Shown: piece by piece, positions 17,374 through 26,904 of the stretch | Numbering within the stretch: the stretch's first letter is position 1 | How the letters are laid out: each line of letters opens with the position of its first letter | Made by a program: the position numbers and the translations under genes | NCBI RefSeq assembly: GCF_900109525.1 | Contig: NZ_FOAN01000003.1 | Coordinates: forward strand, 1-64,000 | Source of the DNA: Allobosea lupini | Lineage (GTDB): Bacteria; Pseudomonadota; Alphaproteobacteria; Rhizobiales; Beijerinckiaceae | Direction of reading: 5' to 3' | Length of the DNA: 64,000 nucleotides | Notes under the pieces: model-generated | Told to the model about the DNA's origin: nothing | Seen by the model: the letters and a program-made list of their open reading frames with translations, nothing else | The model's database searches: none

Positions 17374-19160
17374 GCGGCGTCTCCGGTCAGGGCGGTATCA
17401 TCGTCGGCACCGAGATAGGCGGCGATGACTTTCGGGTTCTGCCGGATCGCCTCCGGCCGCCCCTCGGCGATCAGTGCGCCATAGTCGAGCACCAGCACAT
17501 GCTGCGAGATGCCCATGACCAGGTCCATGTGATGCTCGATCAGCAGAACGGTGACACCTGCCTGCTGGATGCGGCGGATGACCTCGCCGAGCTCATGCGT
17601 CTCCTGCGGGTTGAGGCCCGCCGCCGGCTCGTCGAGCAGGAGCAGCTTAGGCTTTGAAGCGAGCGCGCGGGCGATCTCGAGCCGCCGCTGCAGGCCATAA
17701 GGCAGGCCTTTCGCCGGCTCGTGAGCGCGCTCGCCAAGGCCGAGATCGGTGAGCAGCGCCAACGCGTCGGCGCGGGCTGAGGCCTCCGCCTGGCGGCTCG
17801 ACGGCAGCCCGAGCAGCGAGGCGACAAAGCCGGTCTCGATATGGCGATGCGCGCCGAGCAGGACGTTGTCGAGGGCCGAAAGCTCGCCGAACAGCTTGAG
17901 GTTCTGGAAGGTGCGGGCGATGCCGAGGGAGGCGACGCGATGCGCCGGCCAGCCGGCGATCTCCTGGCCCTCGAAGCGGATGGAGCCGCTGCCCGGGGCG
18001 ACATGGCCGGAGAGCAGGTTGAGCAGCGTCGTCTTGCCGGCGCCGTTCGGGCCGATCAGCGCATGGACCTTGCCGGCGCTGATCGCGAAGGAGACGGTGC
18101 GCACCGGCACGATGCCGCCATAGGCCTTGTAGAGATCCTTGACGACGAGGATCTCGCCGCCGGCCGTTGCGGCCGACGCCGCCAGAGCGCTGTGGCCGGC
18201 GACCGCGGCCGCAGCCACTTTGCCCTGTCGCCAGCGCGCAGCGAAGCCGGAGACGGCACCGGCGATGCCGTTCGGCATCAGATAGAGCGAGAACAGCAGC
18301 AGCGCGCCATAGGTGAAGTGCTGCAGCGCCGGCCAGCGCGCCAGCCAGGCATCGAGCATGGTCAGGATCACGGCGCCGAACAGCGGCCCGTAGAGCGAGC
18401 CCGAGCCGCCGAAGATCACCACGACCAGCAGGAAGATCGAAAGGTTGAAGGTGATGAAGTCGGAGTTGAAATACTGGTTCTGCTGCGCGACGACAGCGCC
18501 GGCGAGGGCGCAGGTCACCGCGGAGATGACGAAGGCGAGCGTCTTGGCCCGCACCACGGAGATGCCGACCGACTGCGCCGCGGGCTCTGCCATCTGCACG
18601 CCGAGGAAGGCACGGCCATAGCGGCCGGCGAGCAGTGAGCGCAGCATCAGATGGGTGGCGATGCAGAGCGCGCCGACGAACCAGACCCAGTGCAGGTTGG
18701 TGAAGCTGACGCCGGCTATGGATGGCGCGCTGATGCCGTAGAAGCCGGCCTGGCCCTTGAAGATGTCGGTCCACTCCGTGACGATCTTCTCCACGACGAT
18801 GCCGAAGCCGATGGTGACCATGGCCAGACTCGGGCCCGAGACGCGGACCGACGGCATGGCGATGACCAGGCCGAAGATCGCGCCGAAGCCGCAGGCCAAG
18901 AGCAGCGACAGCCAGGGCGAGAGGCCCCATTCGATATTGGCGATCGCCGCGGTATAGGCGCCGACGGCGAAGAGCCCGGCATGCCCCAGCGATTTCTGGC
19001 CGGCATAGCCGACCAGCACGTTGAGCCCGGCAGCCGCGAGATAGTTTACCCCGATCGTGAACAGGATCTGCAGGTAGAAATCGTTGAGGCCGAACAGGGG
19101 CACGAGCGCCAGCGCTGCTGCCAGCACCGCCAGCCCGATGGCGTGGGCGAGCGCCGGCAT
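17370..19160 (-). CDS. LivM-LivG fusion: ABC permease plus ATPase
   Basis: A 596-residue fusion. Residues 1-325 are a LivM-type permease with about 9-10 membrane segments (family motif GLNVLVGYAGQKSLGHAGLF). A short Ala-rich linker leads to a LivG-type ATPase from about residue 335 (Walker A GPNGAGKTTLLNLLSG, Walker B LLLLDEPAAGLNP, His in LLIEHHMDLVM). Fusion fixes a 1:1 ratio of pore to ATPase. The start overlaps the livH stop (TGATG). It lies between livH and livF in the mevalonate cluster. Confidence 0.92.
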
Positions 19161-20077
19161 CAGATCTTCTCCACGCTGCGCGCGCCCATCAGTCCGCTCG
19201 GGCGAACGACGAGGACGATGATGATCAGCAGGAATATGGTGATCTCGCGCATCTCGGCACGCCAGAGCCCGACCAGCGCCTCGACGATCCCGAGCAGGAA
19301 GCCCCCGAGCATGCAGCCGCGCGGGCTGGTCAGGCCGCCGACGATCGCGGCGGAGAAGGCCTTCAGCGCGATGCCGAGACCGATGAAGACGGAGGCCGTG
19401 GTGATCGGCGCGATCAGGATGCCGGCGAGCCCGGCGAGCGCCGAGGAGATGACGAAGGCGAGGATCACGATCGTCTCGACATTGATGCCGACGATCGCCG
19501 CCGCCTGCGGGTTGAAGGCGACGGCCCGCAGCGCCTTGCCGAAGCGCGTCTTGCGCAGGACGATGTCGAGCACGGCCATGACGGCGACCGCGACGACCGC
19601 GATCAGCACCTCCTGCGGGCGAATGCCGGCGCCGGCGATGCGCCAGACCTCGCTGCCGAGCGGCGAGGGCACCGCGATCGAGGCCGGGCCCCAGATCGCC
19701 AGCGCGGTGTTCTGCATGATGATGCCGAAGCCGATCGTGCTCAGCACCCAGTTGAGGCCGCCGGCGCCGACGAAGGGCTTGATCGCGCAGTAATAGAGCG
19801 CGATGCCGATCGCGCCGACCACGACGACGCTGGCGATGGTCGCCAGCACATAGGCCGTCATCGTCATCTCGGCCTGGGTGAGATTGCCGAAATGCGGCTT
19901 GCCGGCTGCCAGCAACAGCAGGGAAACGCCGACCAGGCTGCCCGGCACGAGGAAGGCGCCCTGGCCGAAATTGAAGGTCTTGGTCGTGGCGTAGGTGATG
20001 TTGAAGCCGAGCGCAATCAAACCGTAGATCGCGCCCAGCGCCAGACCGCTGGCCAGAGCCTGAAGGAATGCCGTCAT
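19160..20077 (-). CDS. livH: LIV-type ABC permease LivH (mevalonate cluster)
   Basis: A 305-residue membrane protein with 8 or more helices and the LivH signature ALGFNITYATTKTFNFGQGA near the N-terminus and FIGLGIALKAFSAAIVGG in the later loop. The ATG lies 172 bp after livK, and that gap is filled by a repeat element. Its stop overlaps the start of the livM-livG fusion. It forms the importer pore with the LivM half. Confidence 0.9.
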   Translation of the reverse strand: MTAFLQALASGLALGAIYGLIALGFNITYATTKTFNFGQGAFLVPGSLVGVSLLLLAAGKPHFGNLTQAEMTMTAYVLATIASVVVVGAIGIALYYCAIKPFVGAGGLNWVLSTIGFGIIMQNTALAIWGPASIAVPSPLGSEVWRIAGAGIRPQEVLIAVVAVAVMAVLDIVLRKTRFGKALRAVAFNPQAAAIVGINVETIVILAFVISSALAGLAGILIAPITTASVFIGLGIALKAFSAAIVGGLTSPRGCMLGGFLLGIVEALVGLWRAEMREITIFLLIIIVLVVRPSGLMGARSVEKI

Positions 20078-20133
20078 CGTCTCTCCGCGCGTCCTTTGCG
20101 CCGACGCCGAACCTTGTGATCAGAAATCACGCG

Positions 20134-20225
20134 GTCGTCCCGGGCGACCGCAGGGAGACCCGGGACCCATTCCGGAACGGTTCGGGCATGGGTCCCGGAT
20201 CTTCGCTACGCTCGTCCGGGACGAC
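20134..20225. repeat. Nested-palindrome mosaic element downstream of livK
   Basis: Outer arms GTCGTCCCGG (20134-20143) and CCGGGACGAC (20216-20225) enclose inner arms CCGGGACCCAT (20160-20170) and ATGGGTCCCGG (20188-20198); both pairs are perfect. The layout resembles rhizobial intergenic mosaic elements. It lies within the operon, between livK and livH. Confidence 0.8.
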
Positions 20226-20249
20226 TAGCATAAGGGAGCTACGGACCGA

Positions 20250-21452
20250 TCAGCGCTTGAGATCAGCTGCCGTCAGGCCCTTGACCACGGCGTCGTCGAG
20301 CTTGACCACGCGGCCGTCCTTCCACTGCGCGAGGTGGAAGTCGGCGACGCCGAGCGCCTCGTGCTGCTCCTTGCTGAACGGCTTCTCGTATTTTTTGATG
20401 ATGCCCTGAACCGCGCCGAGGTTCTCCAGCGCCGCCTGCAGCTTCGGGCCGTCGGTGCCGCCGGCCTGATTGATCGCGGCGGCGATCAGCATCACCGCGT
20501 CATAGCCTTGCGCGGCCGAGACGAAGGCCGGCATGTTCGGATGCTTGGCGACAAGGCGCTTGTGCAGCGCCGCCGCCCGGTCGCTGGCGTCTTCCGTGGT
20601 CGATGCCGCGAAGATCGTCTTCTCGGCGAGCTTGGGGCCGGCGATGTTGACCAGCGGCGTGTTGATCGAGCCCCAGGTCGAGAGCAGGCCGGGGTAATAG
20701 TCCATCTTCTCCATGCTCTTCAGCACCTGCGCGGTCGCATCCGCCAGCGAGCCGGTGATGATCATGTCGGCGCCGGCCGCCTTCAGCTTGGCGAGCTGCG
20801 AGGTCATGTCGGTGTCCTTCGGCCCGAACTTCTCGATGCCGACCGGCTTGATGCCGTGCAGGGTCAGGATCTCCTGGAGGTCCTTGGTCGCCGCCTGGCC
20901 GTAGCCGGTGGTGTCGGCGATGATCGCGATGTTCTTGCTCTTCGACGCCTTGACCGCATAGGCGGCGAGCAGGGCGAGCTGCTCGCGATCGACCATCGAC
21001 ACCCGGAAGATGTAGTTCTGCGGCTCCTTGGCGTAGCGGGCGGTGATGTCGGTCGCGGTCGCGACATGCGAGATCACCGGCACCTTCTTCTGCTGCGGGA
21101 TGTGCAGCCAGGCGAGCGCATTGCCGGAGTTGGTCGGGCCGACCACGGCCGCGACCTTCTCGTTGTCGATCAGCTCGTTCATGTTCTGGATCGACTTCGG
21201 CGGCGCGCCGGCATCGTCACGGACCACGCCGACGACCTTGCGGCCGAGCACGCCGCCCTGGGCGTTGAGGTCATCGATCGCCGCCTGGAAGCCATAGAGA
21301 CCGGAAAGGCCGAGCTCGGCCGCGCCCGAGGCCGACTGGTCGGCATTGTAGCCGATCTTGATCTCGTTCTGCGCGAGGGCCGGCAGCGACAGCGCCATGC
21401 CTGTCGAGACCAGCAGGGCACCGAGCGTGCGGCGGGTGATGCGATTGTCCAT
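20250..21452 (-). CDS. livK: LIV-type ABC substrate-binding protein (mevalonate cluster)
   Basis: A 400-residue periplasmic binding protein of the Leu/Ile/Val receptor family. It has a signal peptide (about residues 1-27, ending LPALAQ) followed by IKIGYNADQSASGAAELG. The ATG at 21452 follows a GGAGG ribosome binding site, and upstream in-frame Met codons lack one. It sits 58 bp after the HMG-CoA reductase gene in the same direction. By context the ligand is proposed to be mevalonate rather than a branched-chain amino acid. Confidence 0.9.
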   Translation of the reverse strand: MDNRITRRTLGALLVSTGMALSLPALAQNEIKIGYNADQSASGAAELGLSGLYGFQAAIDDLNAQGGVLGRKVVGVVRDDAGAPPKSIQNMNELIDNEKVAAVVGPTNSGNALAWLHIPQQKKVPVISHVATATDITARYAKEPQNYIFRVSMVDREQLALLAAYAVKASKSKNIAIIADTTGYGQAATKDLQEILTLHGIKPVGIEKFGPKDTDMTSQLAKLKAAGADMIITGSLADATAQVLKSMEKMDYYPGLLSTWGSINTPLVNIAGPKLAEKTIFAASTTEDASDRAAALHKRLVAKHPNMPAFVSAAQGYDAVMLIAAAINQAGGTDGPKLQAALENLGAVQGIIKKYEKPFSKEQHEALGVADFHLAQWKDGRVVKLDDAVVKGLTAADLKR

Positions 21453-21510
21453 GAACGTTCCTCCGGTTGTCGTCCGCTTGCTGCGGTTCTGTGGTGAGAG
21501 TTGAAAAAGG

Positions 21511-22830
21511 TCAGCCCTTGCGCCGCTCGGCGAGCAGCTCGCGTGCCCGGTCGACGCGGACGTCATGCGTGCGGGCGAGTTCGGTGGCGATCGCCTCGAT
21601 CTCGGCACCCTCCGCCCCGGCGACGATGGCGATGTTGCGGGCATGCAGCGCCATATGGCCGCGTTGAATGCCTTCCGTCGCCAGCGCCCTGAGCGCCGCC
21701 ATGTTCTGGGCGAGCCCGACCGCGACGGTGACCTCGGCCAGCTCCTGCGCCGTCTGGACCCCGAGCAGGCGCAGCGACCACTGGGCCAGCGGATGGGTCT
21801 TGGTGGCGCCGCCGACCAGGCCGAGCGCCATCGGCAGCTCGATCGAGCCGACGAGGTTGCCGTCCTTGTCCTCCTCCCAGGTCGTCAGCGAGGTGTAGCG
21901 GCCGCTGCGGGCGGCATAGGCATGGGCGCCGGCCTCGATCGCGCGCCAGTCATTGCCGGTCGCGACCACGACGGGGTCGATGCCGTTCATGATGCCCTTG
22001 TTGTGGGTGGTGGCGCGGTAGGGATCGATCGCGGCGAAGGTATAGGCGTCGAGCATGCCGTCGATCATGCGCCGGCCCGAGAATTCCTTGGTCGCCAGCG
22101 CCGCCTCGGGAATGGTGACGCTGGCGCGCGCCAGCCGGAGATCGGCGAGGTTGGAGAGGATGCGCAGGCGCACCGTGCCGCCGGTGATGCGCTCGACGAT
22201 CGGCGCCACCGTCTCGGCCATGGTGTTGACGGTATTGGCGCCCATCGCGTCGCGGACGTCGACGAGCAGATGCATGACGACGATCGGGCCGCGCGGCGTC
22301 TGCGGGAAGACATGGACCTCGATGCCCTGGCAGCCGCCGCCGAGCGAGACCAGCACCTTGTCCTTGGCATTGGCGGCAGCGACGATCTCGGCCTGAGCCG
22401 CCAGCAACTTGTGGCGCGCGCCCTCGGGATCACCGACGCCGAGCAGCTGGACCTGCGCCCGCATGATCGGTCGGTCGCTGGAGGTGCGGAAGCCGCCGGA
22501 ACCGCGGGCGATCCGGGCCATATAGGAGGCGGCGGCGACGACGGAGGGCTCCTCCACCGCCATCGGGATCAGGTAGTCCTTGCCGTTGACGGTGAAATTG
22601 GTGGCGATGCCGAGCGGCAGTTCGAAGGTACCGACGACATTCTCGATCATGCCGTTGGCGAGTGTTAGCGGCAATGCACCGGGCTGGGCCAGCAAGGCGC
22701 GGTCGGCATCGGCGAGCCCGGCCGCCGCGACAGCCTCAGCCAGTCGCTCGGCGCAGCTGAGATTGCGGTAGTTCTCGATGCGCGAGTTCACCTCGCGCCC
22801 GGCGGCGCTGCGCGCCTCGGCCGTCACCAT
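21511..22830 (-). CDS. mvaA: Class II hydroxymethylglutaryl-CoA reductase (degradative)
   Basis: A 439-residue class II HMG-CoA reductase, the form that in Pseudomonas mevalonii oxidises mevalonate with NAD+ and CoA to HMG-CoA. The catalytic set is present: E93/E94 in [11 protein letters not shown]278 in HNKGIMNG, D294 in GNDWRA and H396 in [11 protein letters not shown]. The dinucleotide-site segment [15 protein letters not shown] also matches class II. ATG at 22830 has GGGGAGGAC upstream; earlier Met codons would add about 40 unrelated residues. It is the first gene of the operon, divergent from a MocR regulator. Confidence 0.93.
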   Translation of the reverse strand: MVTAEARSAAGREVNSRIENYRNLSCAERLAEAVAAAGLADADRALLAQPGALPLTLANGMIENVVGTFELPLGIATNFTVNGKDYLIPMAVEEPSVVAAASYMARIARGSGGFRTSSDRPIMRAQVQLLGVGDPEGARHKLLAAQAEIVAAANAKDKVLVSLGGGCQGIEVHVFPQTPRGPIVVMHLLVDVRDAMGANTVNTMAETVAPIVERITGGTVRLRILSNLADLRLARASVTIPEAALATKEFSGRRMIDGMLDAYTFAAIDPYRATTHNKGIMNGIDPVVVATGNDWRAIEAGAHAYAARSGRYTSLTTWEEDKDGNLVGSIELPMALGLVGGATKTHPLAQWSLRLLGVQTAQELAEVTVAVGLAQNMAALRALATEGIQRGHMALHARNIAIVAGAEGAEIEAIATELARTHDVRVDRARELLAERRKG

Positions 22831-22953
22831 GTCGTGTCCTCCCCAGCCGGGGTTTTTCATGCGCCTCGCGATCGGCATCGGCGCTTCTTCGGTTGACAAG
22901 CTCGGACAATCGCCGGAGAGCGGCAAGGCACAATTTTCGCAATGTCCCATTCT

Positions 22954-22979
22954 CTGTACCAGTGGATTGACTGGTACAG
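22954..22979. promoter_or_regulatory. Perfect inverted repeat, likely MocR operator of the mevalonate operon
   Basis: Arms CTGTACCAGT (22954-22963) and ACTGGTACAG (22970-22979) are exact reverse complements with a 6-bp spacer. The site lies 13 bp before the regulator ATG and about 125 bp upstream of mvaA, within the divergent promoter region. TGGTACA-like half-sites are known for several MocR regulators. One dimer could thus control both directions. Confidence 0.75.
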
Positions 22980-22991
22980 CCGCGAGGCTTG

Positions 22992-24401
22992 ATGGACGAG
23001 CAGGTCGACAGCAACCGCACCGGCGCGATCGTTGCCCGGATCAGCCGGATGATCGACGAAGGGCTGCTCCAGCCCGGCCGGCGCATGGCCTCGCTGCGAC
23101 TGGCGGCCGGCGAATACGGCGTCTCCAAGAACACCATGGTCGAGGTCTATGACCGACTCGTCGCCAGCGGCCGGCTCGAGGCCCGCCGTGGCGCCGGCTT
23201 CTATGTCCGCGCCCCCGGACAGCGGCCGAGCGAGGCGCCGCCGCCGCATATGAGCGAGGCGATCGACATCGTCTCGCTGCTCCGCGAACAGCTCTGCCAG
23301 GTCCATCCCGTTCGCGTCGGCGACGGCCGCCCGCCGCGCTCCTGGATGGAGGATTCCGAGCTCGGGCGGCACTTGCGCGTCCGCAGCGGCAAGGGCGACC
23401 TGCCGATCGAGCACGGCTACGGCGATCCGGTCGGCTACGCCCCCTTGCGCACGCAGATCGGGCTGATGCTGGCCGAGCGCTCGATCCAGGTCTCGCCGGC
23501 GCAGATCCTGATGACCTTCGGCGCCAACCACGCGCTCGACCTGATCATCCGACAGTTGCTCCAGCCCGGCGACACCGTGCTGGTCGACAGCCCCGGCTAT
23601 TACCCTCTGTTCGGCAAGCTGAAGCTCGCCCGCATCGAGATGGCCGGCATCCGGCGGCTGCCGGACGGGCCGGATCTCGATGATCTTTCCGCGCAGATCG
23701 CGCGGCACCGGCCAAAAGTGTTCTTCACCCAGTCACTGGCGCACAACCCGACCGGCGGCTCGATCGCCCTGCCGATCGCGCATCGCCTGCTGCAGCTTGC
23801 CGCCCAGCACGATCTCGTCATCGTCGAGGACGACCCCTTCGCCGACGTGATGCCGGCGAGCGCGCCGCGGCTCGCCGCGCTCGATCAGTTGGAACGCGTG
23901 ATCTATCTCGGCACCTTCTCTAAGACGCTCTCCGCGAGCCTGCGCATCGGCTATGTCGCCGCGAGCCCGGCGCTCGCCCGCTCGCTCGGCGACATGAAGA
24001 TGCTGACCGTGGTCAATTCCTCCGGCTATCTGGAGCGGCTGGTTAGCGACCTCATCGCCAGCGGCCAGTACCGCCATCACCTCAAGCGCCTGAAGGAACG
24101 GATCGGCAAGGCGACCCGCACCGCTTTCACCGGTCTGGAGCGCCTCGGCCTGCCGATCTTCTCGCGACAGGGCGGCGGCTACTATCTCTGGGTCGGTCTG
24201 CCGCCGGGTCTCGACGATCTCGCGCTGGCGCGCCGCGCCTCCGAGCAGGGCATCTTCATCGCGCCCGGCACGGTCTTCATGCCTGAGCGGCATCAGCTCG
24301 AAGGCAATGAGCGAGTCTCGGGCATGCGAGTCAACGTCGCCTATGCCGACGATCCCGCCCTCATGGCTTTCCTCCAGGCCGAATTGGCGAGCATCTCCTA
24401 G
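22992..24401 (+). CDS. MocR-type regulator (GntR HTH plus PLP aminotransferase-like domain)
   Basis: A 469-residue MocR/PdxR-family regulator. The winged helix is at residues 8-75 ([20 protein letters not shown], then RRGAGFYV). From about residue 130 comes a fold-type I aminotransferase-like domain with HNPTGGS, a VEDDPF aspartate region and the PLP-binding K311 in [15 protein letters not shown]. These proteins use bound PLP to sense amines or related effectors. It diverges from mvaA, with a perfect inverted repeat between. A PLP-dependent sensor over a mevalonate operon is surprising, because mevalonate has no amino group. Confidence 0.9.
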   Translation: MDEQVDSNRTGAIVARISRMIDEGLLQPGRRMASLRLAAGEYGVSKNTMVEVYDRLVASGRLEARRGAGFYVRAPGQRPSEAPPPHMSEAIDIVSLLREQLCQVHPVRVGDGRPPRSWMEDSELGRHLRVRSGKGDLPIEHGYGDPVGYAPLRTQIGLMLAERSIQVSPAQILMTFGANHALDLIIRQLLQPGDTVLVDSPGYYPLFGKLKLARIEMAGIRRLPDGPDLDDLSAQIARHRPKVFFTQSLAHNPTGGSIALPIAHRLLQLAAQHDLVIVEDDPFADVMPASAPRLAALDQLERVIYLGTFSKTLSASLRIGYVAASPALARSLGDMKMLTVVNSSGYLERLVSDLIASGQYRHHLKRLKERIGKATRTAFTGLERLGLPIFSRQGGGYYLWVGLPPGLDDLALARRASEQGIFIAPGTVFMPERHQLEGNERVSGMRVNVAYADDPALMAFLQAELASIS

Positions 24402-24418
24402 CACCAGCGGCGCCGAAC

Positions 24419-25327
24419 TCAGTCGATGTCGGCTGGCGTCAGGCGGCGGACATGGCGGCGCAGGACAGTCTCGAACGTCGCCAGCGCCGGCGAGACCGAG
24501 CGGCCGCTTGGCCGGATCAGTACGATGTCGCGCGCAATCGCCGGGTTCGCCAGCAGCCTGGCGAGGACCCGGCGATGCGGCGCCGCCGCCCGCGCATAGG
24601 TCGGCAGCACGGCGACGCCGAGGCGGGCCTCGACCAGCGCCAGGGCGGTGGTGATCTGCGCGACCTCATAGGCCGGCACGAGTGGAATGCCGACGGTCTC
24701 GTAGGCGACCTCGACCAGCAGCCGGATACCGCTGTCGCGGGTCAGCGTGATCAGCGGCTCGCTTTGCAGCTCGCGCCAGTCGACGTCCGCATCGGCGAAG
24801 CGGCTGCCTGGGCTGCAGAACAGCATCAGCTGGTCGCGCGCCATCGGGATGCGCTCGATACCGTCCTCGATGGCGGCGAAGGTGCCGAGTCCGCAATCGA
24901 CCCGGTTCGTCCTGACGGCTTCGACGATCGTGTCGGTGCGCGCGTCGAGCACCGCGACCTGCACGCCGGGAAAGCGCTCGCGCATCTCCGCAATCGCCTC
25001 GGGCAGGATCGCCGCCGCCAGCAATGGCGGGGCGGCGACGGTGATCTTGCCACGCCGACGCTCGGCGAGATCATTGGCATTCTGGATGGCGAGGTCGAGA
25101 TCATGGACGATCTTGGCGGAGGCGCCCTGGAACTCCCGGCCCCCCTCGGTCAATTCGACCCGGCGCGTCGTGCGGTCGAACAGGCGGATGCCGAGCGCCT
25201 GCTCCAGCTCACGCACCAATTGTGACAGCGCCGGCTGCGCCATGTGCAGGCGCTCCGCCGCCTTGGTGAAGGTGCCGAGCTCGGCGACGGCGAGGAACGC
25301 CTGGATCTGTCGGAGCGTGACTGCCAT
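24419..25327 (-). CDS. LysR-family transcriptional regulator
   Basis: A 302-residue LTTR with HTH LRQIQAFLAVAELGTFTKAA and LHMAQPALSQLVRELE, then a LysR effector domain (KITVAAPPLLAAAILPEAI and RLGVAVLPTYA). The ATG at 25327 is directly preceded by an in-frame GTG; ATG is chosen. It diverges from the aldehyde dehydrogenase gene, so it is the probable activator of the aminoaromatic operon that follows. Its 3' end converges on the MocR gene. Confidence 0.88.
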   Translation of the reverse strand: MAVTLRQIQAFLAVAELGTFTKAAERLHMAQPALSQLVRELEQALGIRLFDRTTRRVELTEGGREFQGASAKIVHDLDLAIQNANDLAERRRGKITVAAPPLLAAAILPEAIAEMRERFPGVQVAVLDARTDTIVEAVRTNRVDCGLGTFAAIEDGIERIPMARDQLMLFCSPGSRFADADVDWRELQSEPLITLTRDSGIRLLVEVAYETVGIPLVPAYEVAQITTALALVEARLGVAVLPTYARAAAPHRRVLARLLANPAIARDIVLIRPSGRSVSPALATFETVLRRHVRRLTPADID

Positions 25328-25347
25328 CACGATTTATAAGCAGATCT

Positions 25348-25359
25348 TCTGAATTCAGA
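25348..25359. promoter_or_regulatory. Palindrome TCTGAATTCAGA, candidate LysR site
   Basis: A perfect 12-bp palindrome, followed 8 bp later by a similar half (CTGAATTC). It lies in the 116-bp gap between the divergent LysR and aldehyde dehydrogenase genes, where an LTTR recognition/activation site is expected. Confidence 0.45.
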
Positions 25360-25443
25360 CAAATAAGCTGAATTCCATATGGTCATGGCCAAGGCCATCA
25401 TGCCCCGACATCGCGCCGCTGGCCGCTCCGTTCGAGGCTTTTC

Positions 25444-26877
25444 ATGACCGCCTATCCCGATCTCAAGCTCTATATCGGCGGCGCCTGGCGCAAGACCTCC
25501 GACAGCCTGCCTGTTCTTAATCCGGCCGATGAGAGCGTGATCGGCGCGCTTCCTGTCGCCGCTCGCGCCGATCTGGACGATGCGCTGTCGGCGGCCAGGG
25601 ACGGCTTCAGGGTCTGGAGCAGGATGTCGCCGCGGGCCCGTGGCGAGATCATGCTTAAGGCCGCCGCGCTGATGCGGGCCCGCATCGACGAGATCGCCCA
25701 TGCGATCACGCTGGAGCATGGCAAGCCCTTCGCCCAGGCGCAGCTCGAGGTGATCCGCGGCTGCGAATTCTTCGAATGGGACGCGGCGGAAGGGCAGCGT
25801 ACCTATGGACGGGTGATCCCGAGCGAGCCCGGCATCAAGTATGTCGTGATGCACCAGCCGATCGGCATGGTCGCGGCGTTCTCGCCCTGGAATTTCCCGA
25901 TGAGCCAGCCCGCGCGCAAGATCGCCGGGGCGCTCGCGGCGGGCTGCTCGATCATCCTGAAGGCGGCGGAGGAAACCCCGGCCGGCGCGCTCCACATCGC
26001 CCGCGCCTTGCACGATGCCGGCCTGCCGCCGGGCGTGTTCAACCTCGTCTTCGGCGTGCCCGCCGAGATCTCATCCTATCTGATCCCGCAGGAGCAGACC
26101 CGGCTGATCGCCTTCACCGGCTCGACCGCCATCGGCAAGCATCTGACCCGGATCGCCGCCGATCATATGAAGCCGGTGCTGATGGAGCTCGGCGGCCATG
26201 CCCCCGTGATCGTCTGCGACGATGTCGATCCGGTCGCGGCGGCGACGGCGTCGGCGATCCGCAAGTCGCGCAATGCCGGCCAGGTCTGCACCTCGCCGAC
26301 GCGCTTCTTCGTGCAGGAGCCGATCTACGAGGCCTTCGCCCGGACCTTCGCCGAGAAGGCGCGCTCGGTCGTGGTCGGCAACGGCCTCGATGCCGCAACG
26401 CAGATGGGCCCCGTCGCCAATCATCGCCGCATCGAGGCGATGGAGATGCTGGTCGCTGACGCCAGGGCCAAGGGTGCGCGCGTTCTCGCCGGCGGTGAGC
26501 GCATCGGCAATCGCGGCTATTTCTTCCCGGTGACCGTGCTCGCCGATGTGCCTGATGATGCAAGGGTCATGCGTGAAGAGCCGTTCGGACCGCTCGCGGT
26601 GATCAACCCGGTCTCGACCCTGGACGACGCGATCGCCAAGGCGAACGGCCTGCCCTTCGGCCTTGCCGCCTACGCCTTCACCCATTCCGCCAGCCGGGCC
26701 GACCGTCTCGCCGACGAGATCGAGGCCGGCAACGTCTCGATCAACACGCTGGAGGCCTCGGTCGCCGAGGTGCCGTTCGGCGGCGTCAAGGACAGCGGCT
26801 ATGGCCGCGAGGGCGGCGCCGAGGGTTTGGCGCACTACACGACCATCAAGACGGTCTCGCACCGCATGGCGATCTGA
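25444..26877 (+). CDS. NAD(P)-dependent aldehyde dehydrogenase
   Basis: A 477-residue aldehyde dehydrogenase of the succinate-semialdehyde dehydrogenase-like subgroup. Visible are the cofactor loop SPWNFPMSQPARK, GFTGSTAIGK-type loop (AFTGSTAIGKHL), general base Glu in MELGGHAP and the catalytic Cys in NAGQVCTSPTRF. It is the first gene of the operon with a 3-hydroxyanthranilate dioxygenase, so it may oxidise a ring-cleavage semialdehyde such as 2-aminomuconate or 2-hydroxymuconate semialdehyde. Family similarity alone would also allow succinate or oxoglutarate semialdehyde. Confidence 0.88.
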   Translation: MTAYPDLKLYIGGAWRKTSDSLPVLNPADESVIGALPVAARADLDDALSAARDGFRVWSRMSPRARGEIMLKAAALMRARIDEIAHAITLEHGKPFAQAQLEVIRGCEFFEWDAAEGQRTYGRVIPSEPGIKYVVMHQPIGMVAAFSPWNFPMSQPARKIAGALAAGCSIILKAAEETPAGALHIARALHDAGLPPGVFNLVFGVPAEISSYLIPQEQTRLIAFTGSTAIGKHLTRIAADHMKPVLMELGGHAPVIVCDDVDPVAAATASAIRKSRNAGQVCTSPTRFFVQEPIYEAFARTFAEKARSVVVGNGLDAATQMGPVANHRRIEAMEMLVADARAKGARVLAGGERIGNRGYFFPVTVLADVPDDARVMREEPFGPLAVINPVSTLDDAIAKANGLPFGLAAYAFTHSASRADRLADEIEAGNVSINTLEASVAEVPFGGVKDSGYGREGGAEGLAHYTTIKTVSHRMAI

Positions 26878-26904
26878 CCGGCAGGCGACAGGGAGATTGC
26901 CTAC

